Numbered from the stretch's first letter, positions 17,411 through 26,629 are shown. The stretch: DNA of 64,000 bases from Anthropogastromicrobium sp052273485 (GCA_052273485.1 DAVZID010000002.1:67688-131687); one strand, 5' to 3'. Program-made: numbers and translations. The notes: generated by a model not told the origin, from the sequence alone.

Positions 17411-19711
17411 ATGTTTGGCAAGCTTTTGTCATTTGAACCGGATGCCACAGGCGTAACGGTAAAATTTGAACACAAAGAGGGAAGAATTACCTTTTTTACA
17501 GATCGCATAGTGCGAGTATACAGTTCGATGGAAGAGAAACACAGAGCATCAAGAGCCGTTGTGTTAGAACCAAAGAAGGTCGATTTTCAGGCGCGTCAGC
17601 AGAAGGAATTTTTAACAATTAAGACAAAGAAGTTCTTAATCCGCGTAAGAGACGAGTTTCAGGTTGATTTTCTAACAACGGACGGACGCATGATTTCGGA
17701 GCAGGTTGCAAGAACTACGACGGCGCAGACCATCACAAAAGAGCAGGCAGAGCTTCTGGCAAAGGAAGGACATGATCTTCCAAAAGAGCAGGCAGTCCAC
17801 GAATTTGAGGTTGTGCGTATGCTTCATCCAAAGGAGCATATTTACGGACTTGGCGATAAAACAGGATTTTTGGATAAGAGAGGCTATGCCTACGAGATGT
17901 GGAACAGTGATCTTCCACAGACACACACCGACTTTTTCCCAAGCCTTTACAAGTCGGTCCCATTCTTTATTTCCATGCGTCCGCACTTTACATATGGAAT
18001 TTTCTTCGATAATACCTCAAAGTCCTATTTTGATATGGGAAAGGAAACGGCAGACCGCTACTTTTTTGCAGCGGATGGCGGCGATCTGGACTACTATTTT
18101 ATCGCAGGTGAGAGTATGCGCGATATCGTTGGCGCATATACGAGCCTGACTGGACGCACAGCACTTCCGCAGAAGTGGACACTTGGCTATCACCAGTCTC
18201 GCTGGGGTTATATTACAGAGAGCGATATCATGGATGTTGCAGAAAAGATGCGTGCATGTAAGATTCCGTGTGATGGCATTCATTTCGACATCGATTACAT
18301 GGATGCATTCAAGGTATTTACATGGAATAAAAAGAACTATAAGGACCCGAAGAAGACCTTAAAGACACTGGCCGATATGGGCTATAAACCAATCACAATT
18401 ATCGACCCGGGTGTCAAAAAAGAAGATGGTTATTATGTTTACGAGGAGGGCATCAAGAACGGCTACTTTGCCTTCTCCGCAGAGAATGAGCTCTATGTAA
18501 ACGAGGTATGGCCGGGTGACTCTGTTTTCCCAAGCTTCACAAATCCAAAGGTGCGCAGCTGGTGGGCAGATAAGCAGAAATTCTTAGTGGACATGGGCGT
18601 GCGCGGCGTTTGGAACGACATGAACGAGCCGGCAAGCTTCAAAGGACCGCTACCGGATGATGTGCAATTTGCAGATGAGGACGATACCGTGATTCTTCAT
18701 AAGGATGCACATAACATCTATGGTCACTGTATGGCAATGGCAACAAAGGATGGATGGTTAAAATATGATGGCCGCAGACCATTTATAATCACACGTGCAG
18801 CCTATGCCGGAACGCAGCGTTATTCGCTTGTTTGGACGGGTGATAACCAGAGTATCTGGGCACATCTTCAAATGGCCATTCCACAGCTGTGCAACCTTGG
18901 ATTGTCTGGCTTTACCTATGCTGGAACAGATGTCGGTGGCTTCGGAGCAGATGCAACAAAAGAGCTTCTAGCTCGCTGGGTTCAGGTAGGCTGCCTATCC
19001 CCATTTTTCAGAAATCATTCCGCACAGGGAACGAGAAGACAGGAGCCGTGGCAGTATGATGAGGAGCTTTTAAACATTTACCGCAAATATGTGGAGCTTC
19101 GCTATCGTCTGCTTCCATATATTTATGACTGCTTCTTTGAGAGTGAGCAGACAGGCCTTCCGATTATGCGTCCTCTTATGTTAAATTTCGAAAAGGATGT
19201 AGAAACTTACGAAATAAATGATGAGTTCATGGTAGGTGAGTGGCTGCTTGCTGCACCAGTTGTCACACAGGGAACCACGATGCGTCTCGTTTATCTGCCG
19301 GAAGGCGCGATGTGGTATGACTTTTGGACTGGAGAAAAATACAAGGGCGGTCAGTATATTACGAAGAAGGCACCGCTTGACACCATGCCGTTATTTGTGC
19401 GCGCAGGTGCTGTGCTTCCGCTGTATCCGTTAATGCAGTATGTCGGTGAAAAAGAGGTCGAAGATTTGACACTCGCCGTTTATCCGGGCACCGGCAATTA
19501 CATCCATTATCAGGACGATGGTGAGAGCTTCGCCTACAAGAAGGGCGGTTACAATGCATACGTATTCTCCCAAAATAATGGCCGTCTGCAGATCAAGGAT
19601 GCTGTAAAGAACTACGAAAAGCCATATAAGGGCTTCTATGTTAAGATCTGCCGCGATGGTATGACGGCGCTGTCCGAAGCTCCAGGCGAATATTTAAAGC
19701 ATGAGGAGTGA
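17411..19711 (+). CDS. Glycoside hydrolase family 31 alpha-glucosidase
   Basis: 766 residues. The GH31 nucleophile signature is WNDMNEP (Asp403), and the later block GFTYAGTDVGGFGAD holds acid/base-region residues. N-terminal beta-sandwich, catalytic barrel from about residue 250, C-terminal beta domains. No signal peptide, so it acts on imported oligosaccharides such as maltose, isomaltose or related alpha-glucosides. RBS GAAGGAGG precedes ATG 17411. The 290-base upstream gap holds a TATACT at 17352 and a CCCTGT/ACAGGG inverted repeat (17311-17337) that could be an operator. The gene stands alone. Confidence 0.9.
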   Translation: MFGKLLSFEPDATGVTVKFEHKEGRITFFTDRIVRVYSSMEEKHRASRAVVLEPKKVDFQARQQKEFLTIKTKKFLIRVRDEFQVDFLTTDGRMISEQVARTTTAQTITKEQAELLAKEGHDLPKEQAVHEFEVVRMLHPKEHIYGLGDKTGFLDKRGYAYEMWNSDLPQTHTDFFPSLYKSVPFFISMRPHFTYGIFFDNTSKSYFDMGKETADRYFFAADGGDLDYYFIAGESMRDIVGAYTSLTGRTALPQKWTLGYHQSRWGYITESDIMDVAEKMRACKIPCDGIHFDIDYMDAFKVFTWNKKNYKDPKKTLKTLADMGYKPITIIDPGVKKEDGYYVYEEGIKNGYFAFSAENELYVNEVWPGDSVFPSFTNPKVRSWWADKQKFLVDMGVRGVWNDMNEPASFKGPLPDDVQFADEDDTVILHKDAHNIYGHCMAMATKDGWLKYDGRRPFIITRAAYAGTQRYSLVWTGDNQSIWAHLQMAIPQLCNLGLSGFTYAGTDVGGFGADATKELLARWVQVGCLSPFFRNHSAQGTRRQEPWQYDEELLNIYRKYVELRYRLLPYIYDCFFESEQTGLPIMRPLMLNFEKDVETYEINDEFMVGEWLLAAPVVTQGTTMRLVYLPEGAMWYDFWTGEKYKGGQYITKKAPLDTMPLFVRAGAVLPLYPLMQYVGEKEVEDLTLAVYPGTGNYIHYQDDGESFAYKKGGYNAYVFSQNNGRLQIKDAVKNYEKPYKGFYVKICRDGMTALSEAPGEYLKHEE

Positions 19712-19729
19712 AATCGTGTAGCGTAAACG

Positions 19730-19858
19730 GGTGCTGAGACGATGTGATTTTACGAGGCCGAACGTTGGAGCAAGCCTGTCAAAGTAATGTATGACAATAA
19801 GGAATGTAGTGGCGGCTCTGCGGAAAAGAGAGGCCGACAAAACACTCGTCGAGGCACC
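19730..19858 (+). repeat. Dispersed intergenic element, copy R2 (candidate structured RNA)
   Basis: Terminal stem GGTGC-TGA-GACGA (19730-19742) pairs with TCGTC-GAG-GCACC (19846-19858). Inside are TTTTACGAGGCCGAACGTTG (19748-19767) and a hairpin with apical GCGGAAA (CTCT/AGAG stem plus CGG/CCG, 19813-19836). The copy starts 18 bases after the GH31 gene stop. It is followed by three CCGG-containing tail units (to about 19945), then the feo promoter. No gene lies in the 380-base gap. Confidence 0.8.
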
Positions 19859-19999
19859 TTTCGCTAATCTTGCGGGTTGCCCCCACCCTTCCGATAAAAA
19901 TTCCCTTCCGGGTCGCACGCTCCAGCTCCCTACCGGTCGCATAGGTAATATACCACAGCTTTCTTTTTCATTTTCTGGAAAAAATCGTGCAAATTGTTC

Positions 20000-20059
20000 T
20001 TGACATCTAATCTAGGTTTGAGTATACTAATTGTCGATAGGAAATGATAAATGTTATCA
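20000..20059 (+). promoter_or_regulatory. feo promoter with Fur-box-like operator
   Basis: TTGACA (20000-20005), 17 bases, TATACT (20023-20028). About 10 bases after the expected transcript start lies TGATAAA-T-GTTATCA (20045-20059), a 7-1-7 inverted repeat with one mismatch that resembles the Fur core TGATAATNATTATCA. Repression of the feo operon under iron-replete conditions is the natural reading. Confidence 0.75.
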
Positions 20060-20092
20060 ATACAAAAAAGATAAGAAAGAGAGGTATGTGCT

Positions 20093-20305
20093 ATGCCATT
20101 ATCTATGGCTCCGGAAGGTAAGGAGAGCGTAATTCACAAAGTAGGCGGCAAGGAAGAGACCAGACTGTTTCTGGAACGATTAGGCTTTGTTGTCGGCGCT
20201 GTTGTAACGGTAGTCTCTGAAATTCAGGGAAACCTGATTGTCAATATAAAGGACTCCAGAGTTGCGATTGGCAAGGACATGGCCAGCAAAATCTTAGTTT
20301 CCTGA
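20093..20305 (+). CDS. FeoA family protein (first copy)
   Basis: 70 residues, an SH3-like FeoA domain: ETRLFLERLGFVVGAVVTVVSEIQGNLIVNIKDSRVAIGKDMA. The family binds or modulates FeoB. RBS AGAGAGG precedes ATG. It is followed after 55 bases by a second feoA and then feoB. Confidence 0.88.
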   Translation: MPLSMAPEGKESVIHKVGGKEETRLFLERLGFVVGAVVTVVSEIQGNLIVNIKDSRVAIGKDMASKILVS

Positions 20306-20360
20306 GAGGAGAAAAGTTTGTGATTATGCCAGATGTGCAGTCACGGAAAGGGGTATCGAT

Positions 20361-20582
20361 ATGAAAACACTGAAGGATGCAAGCATCGGTCAGACCGTAA
20401 AGGTAAAGAAGCTGACTGGCGAGGGTCCGGTAAAGCGCCGTATCATGGATATGGGAATCACAAAAGGCGTTGAGATCTACGTAAGAAAGGTAGCTCCGCT
20501 TGGTGATCCGGTAGAGGTAACGGTAAGAGGATACGAGTTATCTCTTCGTAAGGCAGATGCCGAGATGATCGAAGTTGAGTAA
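20361..20582 (+). CDS. FeoA family protein (second copy)
   Basis: 73 residues with the FeoA fold and the typical KRRIMDMGITKGVEIYVRKVAPLGDPVEVTVRGYELSLRK pattern (LGDPVEV core). RBS GGAAAGGGG precedes ATG. Two tandem FeoA proteins before FeoB are common in Clostridia; the two copies differ strongly, so they probably have distinct contacts with FeoB. Confidence 0.92.
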   Translation: MKTLKDASIGQTVKVKKLTGEGPVKRRIMDMGITKGVEIYVRKVAPLGDPVEVTVRGYELSLRKADAEMIEVE

Positions 20583-20746
20583 TCAAATTTTTTTTGCCCA
20601 GTGGTTAGCTTATACTAATAAAAATAAGTAAAGACCGCTACGAATAAGGGTAAACAAAATAAGATACGCCAAAGCAAATAAAAATAAGCAATGGCAAAGT
20701 AAAGTAAGCATTAAAAAAGGTTTGGAGACAAAACAGGAGGTTTGTA

Positions 20747-23227
20747 ATGTCAATTAAGATTGCATTAGCAGGTAATCCCAACTGTGGTAAAACAACACTT
20801 TTTAACGCATTGACAGGATCCAATCAGTTCGTAGGAAACTGGCCGGGCGTTACAGTTGAGAAAAAGGAAGGTAAGTTAAAGTGGGAAAAAGATGTCACCA
20901 TCATGGACCTTCCAGGTATTTATTCATTATCCCCATATACACTTGAGGAAGTCGTAGCAAGAAACTATCTGATCACAGATAGACCAGATGCGATCTTAAA
21001 CATCGTAGATGGTACCAACATCGAGAGAAACCTGTATCTGTCCACACAGATCATGGAGCTTGGTATTCCGGTTGTCATGGCAATCAACATGATGGATCTT
21101 GTAAGAAAGAGCGGCGATAAGATCAATATTGATAAGCTTTCCAAGAAGCTTGGCTGCCCAGTTGTTGAGATTTCCGCATTAAAGGGCGATGGAATCAAGG
21201 AAGCAGCAAACAAGGCTGTTGAGTTAGCAAAGAAGAAGGCATTAGCAAAGCCGGTACACGAGTTCTCTAAGGATGCAGAAGAAATCATCGCAGCAGTTGA
21301 GAATAAGCTGACTGGAATTGAGGATGAGCAGAAGCGTTTCTTCGCAATCAAGCTCCTTGAGAAGGATGACAAGATCGCAGCACAGATGAAGTCCGTACCA
21401 GATGTATCTGCTGAGATTGCACGTATGGAAGACGCATTCGATGATGATACCGAGAGTGTAATCACAAACGAGCGTTATACATACATTTCTTCCATCATCG
21501 GAGAGTGTTGCCAAAAGGCACACGGCGGCAAGAAGTTAACCCTTTCCGATAAGATTGACCGTATTGTAACGAATCGTTTTCTGGCACTTCCGATTTTCGC
21601 CGTTATCATGTTCATTGTTTACTATGTATCTGTAACGACAGTTGGAACCATTGCAACTGACTGGGCAAATGACGGAGTATTTGGCGATGGCTGGTATTTA
21701 GCAGGCATTGGCCGCAGTGCATATGAAGAAGATGCTGGTGAGTATGGCGATGCAGAGACGATCATTAATGCATTCGTTGATGAGTCCGGTGACGAAGATC
21801 TGGCAGCAGCAGTTGACGCTGAGGCAGATGATTACGATCCGGCATCAGCAGTTGAAGCTGTAAAGGCTTATGCTGCAACCGTAGCAGATGACGCAGAAGT
21901 AACCTACACCGTTCAGGATGAGGAGACCATGGCAGAGGAAGATGAAACTGCTACTGGCGCAGACCTGAAGGCAGCAGTTGAAGTATATGAGAAGTGGAAT
22001 GCAACCGCTCCTGATAATGCCGATTATGGCATCTGGATTCCAGGTATTCCGGCATTTTTAGAGTCTGCTCTTGATGCAGCAAATTGTGCAGGCTGGTTAA
22101 GAGGTCTGATCATGGATGGTATCGTAGCCGGTGTAGGAGCTGTACTTGGTTTCGTTCCTCAGATCTTAATCCTGTTCATCTTCTTAGCATTCCTTGAGGG
22201 ATGCGGATACATGGCTCGTATCGCATTCATCATGGACCGTATCTTTAGAAAGTTTGGTCTTTCTGGTAAGTCCTTCATCCCGATGTTAATCGGTTCTGGT
22301 TGTGGTGTTCCTGGTATCATGGCTTCTCGTACCATCGAGAACGACAGAGACCGTAAGATGACCATCATGACAACCACCTTCATTCCGTGTGGTGCAAAGC
22401 TTCCTTTCATCGCAATGGTTGCAGGTGCAATCTTCGGCGGTGCTGCTTGGGTAGCTCCATCCGCATACTTCCTTGGTATCGCAGCAATCATCTGCTCCGG
22501 TATCATCTTAAAGAAGACAAAGTTATTTGCTGGTGATCCGGCTCCGTTCGTTATGGAACTTCCGGCTTACCATATGCCAACTGTAGGAAGCGTGCTTAGA
22601 AGCATGTGGGAGCGTGGCTGGTCCTTCATCAAGAAGGCTGGTACCATCATCCTTCTTTCCACCATCGTAATTTGGTTCACTACTTACTTCGGATTTGTTG
22701 ATGGTGCATTCCAGATGCTTTCCGAAGATCAGATCGACAATAGTATCTTAGCAACTATTGGTAAGGCAATCAGCTGGATCTTTATCCCACAGGGATTTGG
22801 AAACTGGCAGGCAACCGTTGCATCCGTTACAGGTCTTGTAGCAAAGGAGAACATCGTTGGTACAATGGGTATCCTGTACGGCGGACAGGAAGGCGTAAGT
22901 GTCTATGCAGCAATGGCAGCTTCCTTTACCGCAGTAAGTGGTTATGCATTTTTGGCATTCAACCTGTTATGTGCTCCGTGCTTCGCAGCTATGGGTGCGA
23001 TCAAGAGAGAGATGAACAATACCAAGTGGTTCTGGGTTGCAATTGGTTATCAGTGTGGATTTGCTTATCTGGTATCCTTAGTAATCAACCAGATCGGCCG
23101 TCTCTTCACCGGTGCAGGCTTTGGTATTGGAACAGTAGTAGCGTTCGTAATCATCGTCGCATTCATTTACCTGCTGTTCAGACCATATAAGGAGAGCGAA
23201 ACGCTTCAGGTTGCAACTGGCAAATAA
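20747..23227 (+). CDS. feoB: Ferrous iron transporter FeoB with acidic loop insertion
   Basis: 826 residues. The G domain has GNPNCGKTT (9-17), DLPGIYS (54-60) and NMMD (114-117). The membrane part has the Gate blocks GCGYMARIAFIMDR, then SGCGVPGIMASRTI and later AKENIVGTMGILYG. Between the first membrane helix (about 278-298) and the next there is a roughly 110-residue, strongly acidic, Ala-rich insertion (about 320-430) facing the outside. This is much longer than in enterobacterial FeoB. FeoB imports Fe2+ under anaerobic conditions. RBS AGGAGG precedes ATG. An 8-bp GGGGCAGA/TCTGCCCC hairpin (23243-23262) follows the stop. Confidence 0.96.
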   Translation: MSIKIALAGNPNCGKTTLFNALTGSNQFVGNWPGVTVEKKEGKLKWEKDVTIMDLPGIYSLSPYTLEEVVARNYLITDRPDAILNIVDGTNIERNLYLSTQIMELGIPVVMAINMMDLVRKSGDKINIDKLSKKLGCPVVEISALKGDGIKEAANKAVELAKKKALAKPVHEFSKDAEEIIAAVENKLTGIEDEQKRFFAIKLLEKDDKIAAQMKSVPDVSAEIARMEDAFDDDTESVITNERYTYISSIIGECCQKAHGGKKLTLSDKIDRIVTNRFLALPIFAVIMFIVYYVSVTTVGTIATDWANDGVFGDGWYLAGIGRSAYEEDAGEYGDAETIINAFVDESGDEDLAAAVDAEADDYDPASAVEAVKAYAATVADDAEVTYTVQDEETMAEEDETATGADLKAAVEVYEKWNATAPDNADYGIWIPGIPAFLESALDAANCAGWLRGLIMDGIVAGVGAVLGFVPQILILFIFLAFLEGCGYMARIAFIMDRIFRKFGLSGKSFIPMLIGSGCGVPGIMASRTIENDRDRKMTIMTTTFIPCGAKLPFIAMVAGAIFGGAAWVAPSAYFLGIAAIICSGIILKKTKLFAGDPAPFVMELPAYHMPTVGSVLRSMWERGWSFIKKAGTIILLSTIVIWFTTYFGFVDGAFQMLSEDQIDNSILATIGKAISWIFIPQGFGNWQATVASVTGLVAKENIVGTMGILYGGQEGVSVYAAMAASFTAVSGYAFLAFNLLCAPCFAAMGAIKREMNNTKWFWVAIGYQCGFAYLVSLVINQIGRLFTGAGFGIGTVVAFVIIVAFIYLLFRPYKESETLQVATGK

Positions 23228-23308
23228 GCGTTAAAGGAAAAAGGGGCAGAACAATCTGCCCCGTAACGGATAACAAGAGTCTATGTGTTTGAAAGGCAAG
23301 GTAATGGT

Positions 23309-23446
23309 ATGGGAACAGTAATTGTTGGAGCAGTAGTAGTTGGTGTGGTTGCACTGATCGTTCGCAGTATGGCAAAGGATAAGAAGGCAGGAAAGTCACT
23401 CCAGTGCGGAGGCGACTGCAAGAACTGTGGAGGACATTGCCACTGA
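23309..23446 (+). CDS. FeoB-associated Cys-rich small membrane protein
   Basis: 45 residues: one membrane helix (about 3-19), a basic KDKK stretch and a C-terminal cluster QCGGDCKNCGGHCH with four Cys and two His. This matches the small Cys-rich proteins found after feoB in Firmicutes, which may hand over or sense iron. It overlaps the upstream extension of the next frame by about 20 bases. An ATG five bases earlier is out of frame. Confidence 0.8.
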   Translation: MGTVIVGAVVVGVVALIVRSMAKDKKAGKSLQCGGDCKNCGGHCH

Positions 23447-23459
23447 TCAAGAGAAAAGG

Positions 23460-23909
23460 ATGGAACAGCCTATGCAGCAAGGAAATATGCAAAAAGAGGC
23501 GATCCTGAACAGACTCAGACAGCGGGGCTGCAGGATCACAAAGCAGCGGATGCTGCTGCTTGATATCATACTGGACGAGGAGTGTTCCAGCTGTAAAGAG
23601 ATTTACTACAAGGCATCAAAGATCGATCCGAGCATCGGTTCGGCAACGGTTTATCGCATGATCAACATGCTTGAAGAGATCGGAGCAATCAACCGGAGAA
23701 ATATGTATAAGGTTTCTTGTACGCAGGATGGGGATGAGATGCAGGAATGCCCATTAAGTGCAACTGCAAAGCATGCATGCACGATTGAGTTTGATGATAA
23801 TTCGAGTATTGTGCTTTCCCAGAAAGCATGGAACCAGATTATTCAGGCAGGGCTTTCTGTATGTGGCTACAAAGACAAACAGGCCATACGCAGCATCAAT
23901 CCTGCATAG
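23460..23909 (+). CDS. Fur-family regulator with degenerate C-terminal domain
   Basis: 149 residues from ATG 23460 (RBS AGAGAAAAGG; later ATGs at 23472 and 23487 are possible). The N-terminal winged helix is clear: QRGCRITKQRMLLLDIIL, then SSCKEIYYKASK and the recognition helix region GSATVYRMINMLEEIGAINR. The C-terminal half lacks the HHHxH and CxxC metal sites of canonical Fur/PerR/Zur; it keeps only scattered Cys (CTQDGDEMQEC). It may therefore sense something else or bind metal differently. As the last gene of the feo cluster, with Fur-like palindromes on both sides of the cluster, it is the likely local regulator. Confidence 0.8.
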   Translation: MEQPMQQGNMQKEAILNRLRQRGCRITKQRMLLLDIILDEECSSCKEIYYKASKIDPSIGSATVYRMINMLEEIGAINRRNMYKVSCTQDGDEMQECPLSATAKHACTIEFDDNSSIVLSQKAWNQIIQAGLSVCGYKDKQAIRSINPA

Positions 23910-23944
23910 GTTGATCAATTTTGTTAAAAATCACTACAGCCTAA

Positions 23945-23959
23945 TGATAAATTTTATCA
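23945..23959. promoter_or_regulatory. Second Fur-box-like palindrome
   Basis: TGATAAA-T-TTTATCA is a perfect 7-1-7 inverted repeat, 36 bases after the Fur-like gene and upstream of the small membrane protein/metal ATPase pair. It differs from the feo box at one base. Confidence 0.6.
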
Positions 23960-24001
23960 ACAAAACAGTAGAAATTGTGGCACATATTCTTTATAATAAA
24001 G

Positions 24002-24036
24002 GGCAAGCGAAAAACAAGCGTTTTCGCTTGCCTTTT
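24002..24036 (+). terminator. Terminator of the feo cluster
   Basis: GGCAAGCGAAAA and TTTTCGCTTGCC form a 12-bp perfect stem with a 7-base loop, followed by TTTT. Confidence 0.9.
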
Positions 24037-24116
24037 CCGGTTACATAAATTTGAAGAAGATGGAACGGAAAAGAAATTTAAAATTTTACGAACATCGAAT
24101 ACAGGAGGATACTATC

Positions 24117-24443
24117 ATGAGTTTTAAGGATTTTGATTACAAAAAGGGCGGTATTTTTGCAGCAGGTGTTCTGTTCGGAACAGCAGGTATTAAGGCACTT
24201 TCCAGCAAGGACGCTAAGAATGTATATACAAAGGCTACCGCAGCCGTACTTCGCGCAAAGGATTGTGTATTAAAGGTTGTCTCCAACGTGCAGGAGAATG
24301 CACAGGATATCTATGCTGGCGCTAAGCAGATCAACGACGACCGCATTGCAGCAGAGGAAGCTGCAGAGGCAGAGGGACAGGAAGAAGCAGAAGAGACAGC
24401 AGAGGCAGAAACTAAGACAGAAGAGAAGGCTGACGAGGAATAA
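24117..24443 (+). CDS. Small single-span membrane protein paired with metal ATPase
   Basis: 108 residues from ATG 24117 (RBS AGGAGG); a longer in-frame start lacks a ribosome binding site. A hydrophobic stretch GGIFAAGVLFGTAGI (about 12-26) is followed by AVLRAKDCVLKVVSNVQENAQDIYAGAKQIND and a Glu/Ala-rich acidic tail. I have seen this type of protein directly before heavy-metal ATPases in Firmicutes (possibly the DUF6110 group, from memory). The acidic tail could bind metal ions or a partner. It overlaps the ATPase start by one base. Confidence 0.7.
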   Translation: MSFKDFDYKKGGIFAAGVLFGTAGIKALSSKDAKNVYTKATAAVLRAKDCVLKVVSNVQENAQDIYAGAKQINDDRIAAEEAAEAEGQEEAEETAEAETKTEEKADEE

Positions 24444-26533
24444 TGAAATTTAAGATAAAGCATGAAATAAAGGGCAGAATCCGTGCGCGCGTCTTTATGA
24501 AGCACATGACGGCAAAGGAAGCGGATCTGCTCGAATATGCTCTGTCTCAGAAGGAAGGGATCACTTCAGTGCGCGTCAATGAGCGGACCGCTGATGTGGT
24601 CCTTTGCTATAAGACCGACAGAGCAACGGCTCTTTCCTATTTAAGAAAGTGCCATCTTGATGAGATTGAGGCACCGGAATCCTATCTGGCGCATTCTGGC
24701 AGAGAACTGAACAACGAGTATTGGGACAAACTGGTGAGCACCGTTGTTTGGCGCTACACAAAGAAGCTGTTTTTACCGGCTCCGATTCGCACCTGCATTA
24801 CCGTAGTAAATGCAGTTCCGTATATCTGGAAGGGCATCAAGACACTCGCAAAGGGTAAGCTTGAGGTTCCGGTACTTGATGCAACTGCAATTTCCATCTC
24901 CATTGCCAGAGGCGATGTGGAAACCGCAAGCTCTGTCATGTTCTTACTGGGAATTGGTGAGATCTTAGAGGAGTGGACACACAAAAAGTCCGTCGGTGAT
25001 CTGGCAAGAAGTATGTCCTTAAATGTATCCAAGGTATGGATGCTTGCAGGTGATCAGGAGGTTTTAGTTGACGCATCCACCATCAAGGAGGGCGACAACA
25101 TTGTTGTTCATATGGGCAATGTCATCCCGTTTGATGGTAGCGTTTTCGCTGGCGAGGGCATGGTCAATCAGGCATCCATGACCGGTGAGTCCGCACCAGT
25201 CAGAAAATATGCAGGCACAACTGTATACGCAGGCACCGTTCTTGAGGAAGGTGAGCTGACAGTTACCGTTAAGAAGCTTGGCGGTGCAAGCCGTTATGAG
25301 CAGATCGTTGTCATGATCGAGGAGTCTGAGAAACTGAAGTCCTCCATGGAAGGAAAGGCAGAGCGTCTTGCCGATAAGCTCGTTCCGTACACCTTCCTGA
25401 CGACTGGACTGACGTATCTCTTTACACGAAATCTGACAAAGGCAACCTCTGTACTGATGGTTGATTTTTGCTGTGCATTAAAGCTTTCCATGCCGATCGC
25501 TGTTCTTTCCGCGATCAAGGAGGCAAGAGGCCGCAATGTCAATGTAAAGGGCGGCAAGTTCTTAGAGAGCATCGCCGAGGCAGACACCATCGTATTTGAT
25601 AAGACCGGTACGCTGACAAAGGCAGAGCCGACTGTTGTGAAGGTTATTTCCTTTAATGGCGAGTCCGAGGACGAACTGCTTCGTACCGCTGCATGCTTAG
25701 AGGAGCATTTCCCTCATTCTATGGCAAAGGCAGTTGTCGATGCGGCAAAGAAGAGAGGTCTTGACCATGAGGAGAAGCACTCGAAGGTTGAGTATATTGT
25801 CGCACACGGTATCTCCACACAGCTTGAGGGCAAAAAGACCATTATCGGAAGTCATCACTTTGTATTCGAGGATGAGGCATGTCACATTCCAGAGGGCAAG
25901 GAGGAACTGTTTGAGCATCTTCCACTTGAGTATTCTCATCTGTACCTGGCAATTGAGGGCGAGTTAGCAGCTGTCATTTGTATCGAGGATCCGCTTCGCC
26001 CGGAGGCTGCCGATGCCATTCGCGCATTAAAGAAGTGCGGTATTTCCAAGGTAGTTATGATGACAGGTGATAGTGATCGTACCGCAAGAGCGATTGCAAA
26101 AAGAGTCGGCGTTGACCAGTATTTCTCCGAGGTATTGCCAGAGGACAAAGCCAATTTTGTTGAGCAGGAGAAGGCAGCAGGACGCAAGGTTATCATGGTT
26201 GGTGACGGCGTAAACGATTCTCCGGCACTTTCTGCAGCTGATGTCGGCATTGCGATCAGTGATGGAGCGGAGCTTGCAAGAGAGATCGCAGACGTTACAA
26301 TCGCAGCCGAGGATTTGTTTGAGGTCGTAACCCTTCGCAAACTGTCCAAGGGACTGATGAAGCGTATCTACCGCAATTATCGAGTAATCGTTGGATTCAA
26401 CTCTGCATTAATCGCAGGTGGTATCGCAGGTATCTTACAGCCGACCACTTCTGCACTGCTTCATAATACATCCACGCTGTTGATTGCAATGGACAGCATG
26501 AAGCCGTTGCTGAAGGAAGAAAATCAGAAGTAA
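24443..26533 (+). CDS. P1B-type heavy-metal transporting ATPase
   Basis: 696 residues. The N-terminal 75 residues resemble a heavy-metal-associated fold without CxxC. Actuator TGES at 247-250, phosphorylation site DKTGTLT at 386-392, a His-Pro-like EEHFPHSMA motif, and the hinge GDGVNDSPALSAADVG. The transport-site helix reads DFCCALKLSMPI (341-352) instead of the CPC or SPC motif of classic Cu or Zn pumps; Cys343-Cys344 and Lys/Ser follow. This variant is shared by a separate P1B subgroup whose metal is less well defined (Mn, Fe or Zn are candidates). Start codon overlaps the previous gene, indicating coupling. Confidence 0.88.
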   Translation: MKFKIKHEIKGRIRARVFMKHMTAKEADLLEYALSQKEGITSVRVNERTADVVLCYKTDRATALSYLRKCHLDEIEAPESYLAHSGRELNNEYWDKLVSTVVWRYTKKLFLPAPIRTCITVVNAVPYIWKGIKTLAKGKLEVPVLDATAISISIARGDVETASSVMFLLGIGEILEEWTHKKSVGDLARSMSLNVSKVWMLAGDQEVLVDASTIKEGDNIVVHMGNVIPFDGSVFAGEGMVNQASMTGESAPVRKYAGTTVYAGTVLEEGELTVTVKKLGGASRYEQIVVMIEESEKLKSSMEGKAERLADKLVPYTFLTTGLTYLFTRNLTKATSVLMVDFCCALKLSMPIAVLSAIKEARGRNVNVKGGKFLESIAEADTIVFDKTGTLTKAEPTVVKVISFNGESEDELLRTAACLEEHFPHSMAKAVVDAAKKRGLDHEEKHSKVEYIVAHGISTQLEGKKTIIGSHHFVFEDEACHIPEGKEELFEHLPLEYSHLYLAIEGELAAVICIEDPLRPEAADAIRALKKCGISKVVMMTGDSDRTARAIAKRVGVDQYFSEVLPEDKANFVEQEKAAGRKVIMVGDGVNDSPALSAADVGIAISDGAELAREIADVTIAAEDLFEVVTLRKLSKGLMKRIYRNYRVIVGFNSALIAGGIAGILQPTTSALLHNTSTLLIAMDSMKPLLKEENQK

Positions 26534-26589
26534 ATAGAATCAAAAACGCAATTAAGAACACAAGAATAGAATCAAAAGCGCAATGATTT

Positions 26590-26629
26590 GGCAGTCAGCC
26601 GCGAAAAGGCGGTTGGCTGTCTTTTTTTG
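26590..26629 (+). terminator. Terminator of the metal ATPase unit
   Basis: GGCAGTCAGCCGC pairs with GCGGTTGGCTGTC, followed by seven T. Confidence 0.9.

Noticed and set aside
23981..23997. Promoter with TATAAT at 23992 for the metal ATPase pair
   Set aside because: No -35 at proper distance, and the feo terminator would begin at the transcript start.
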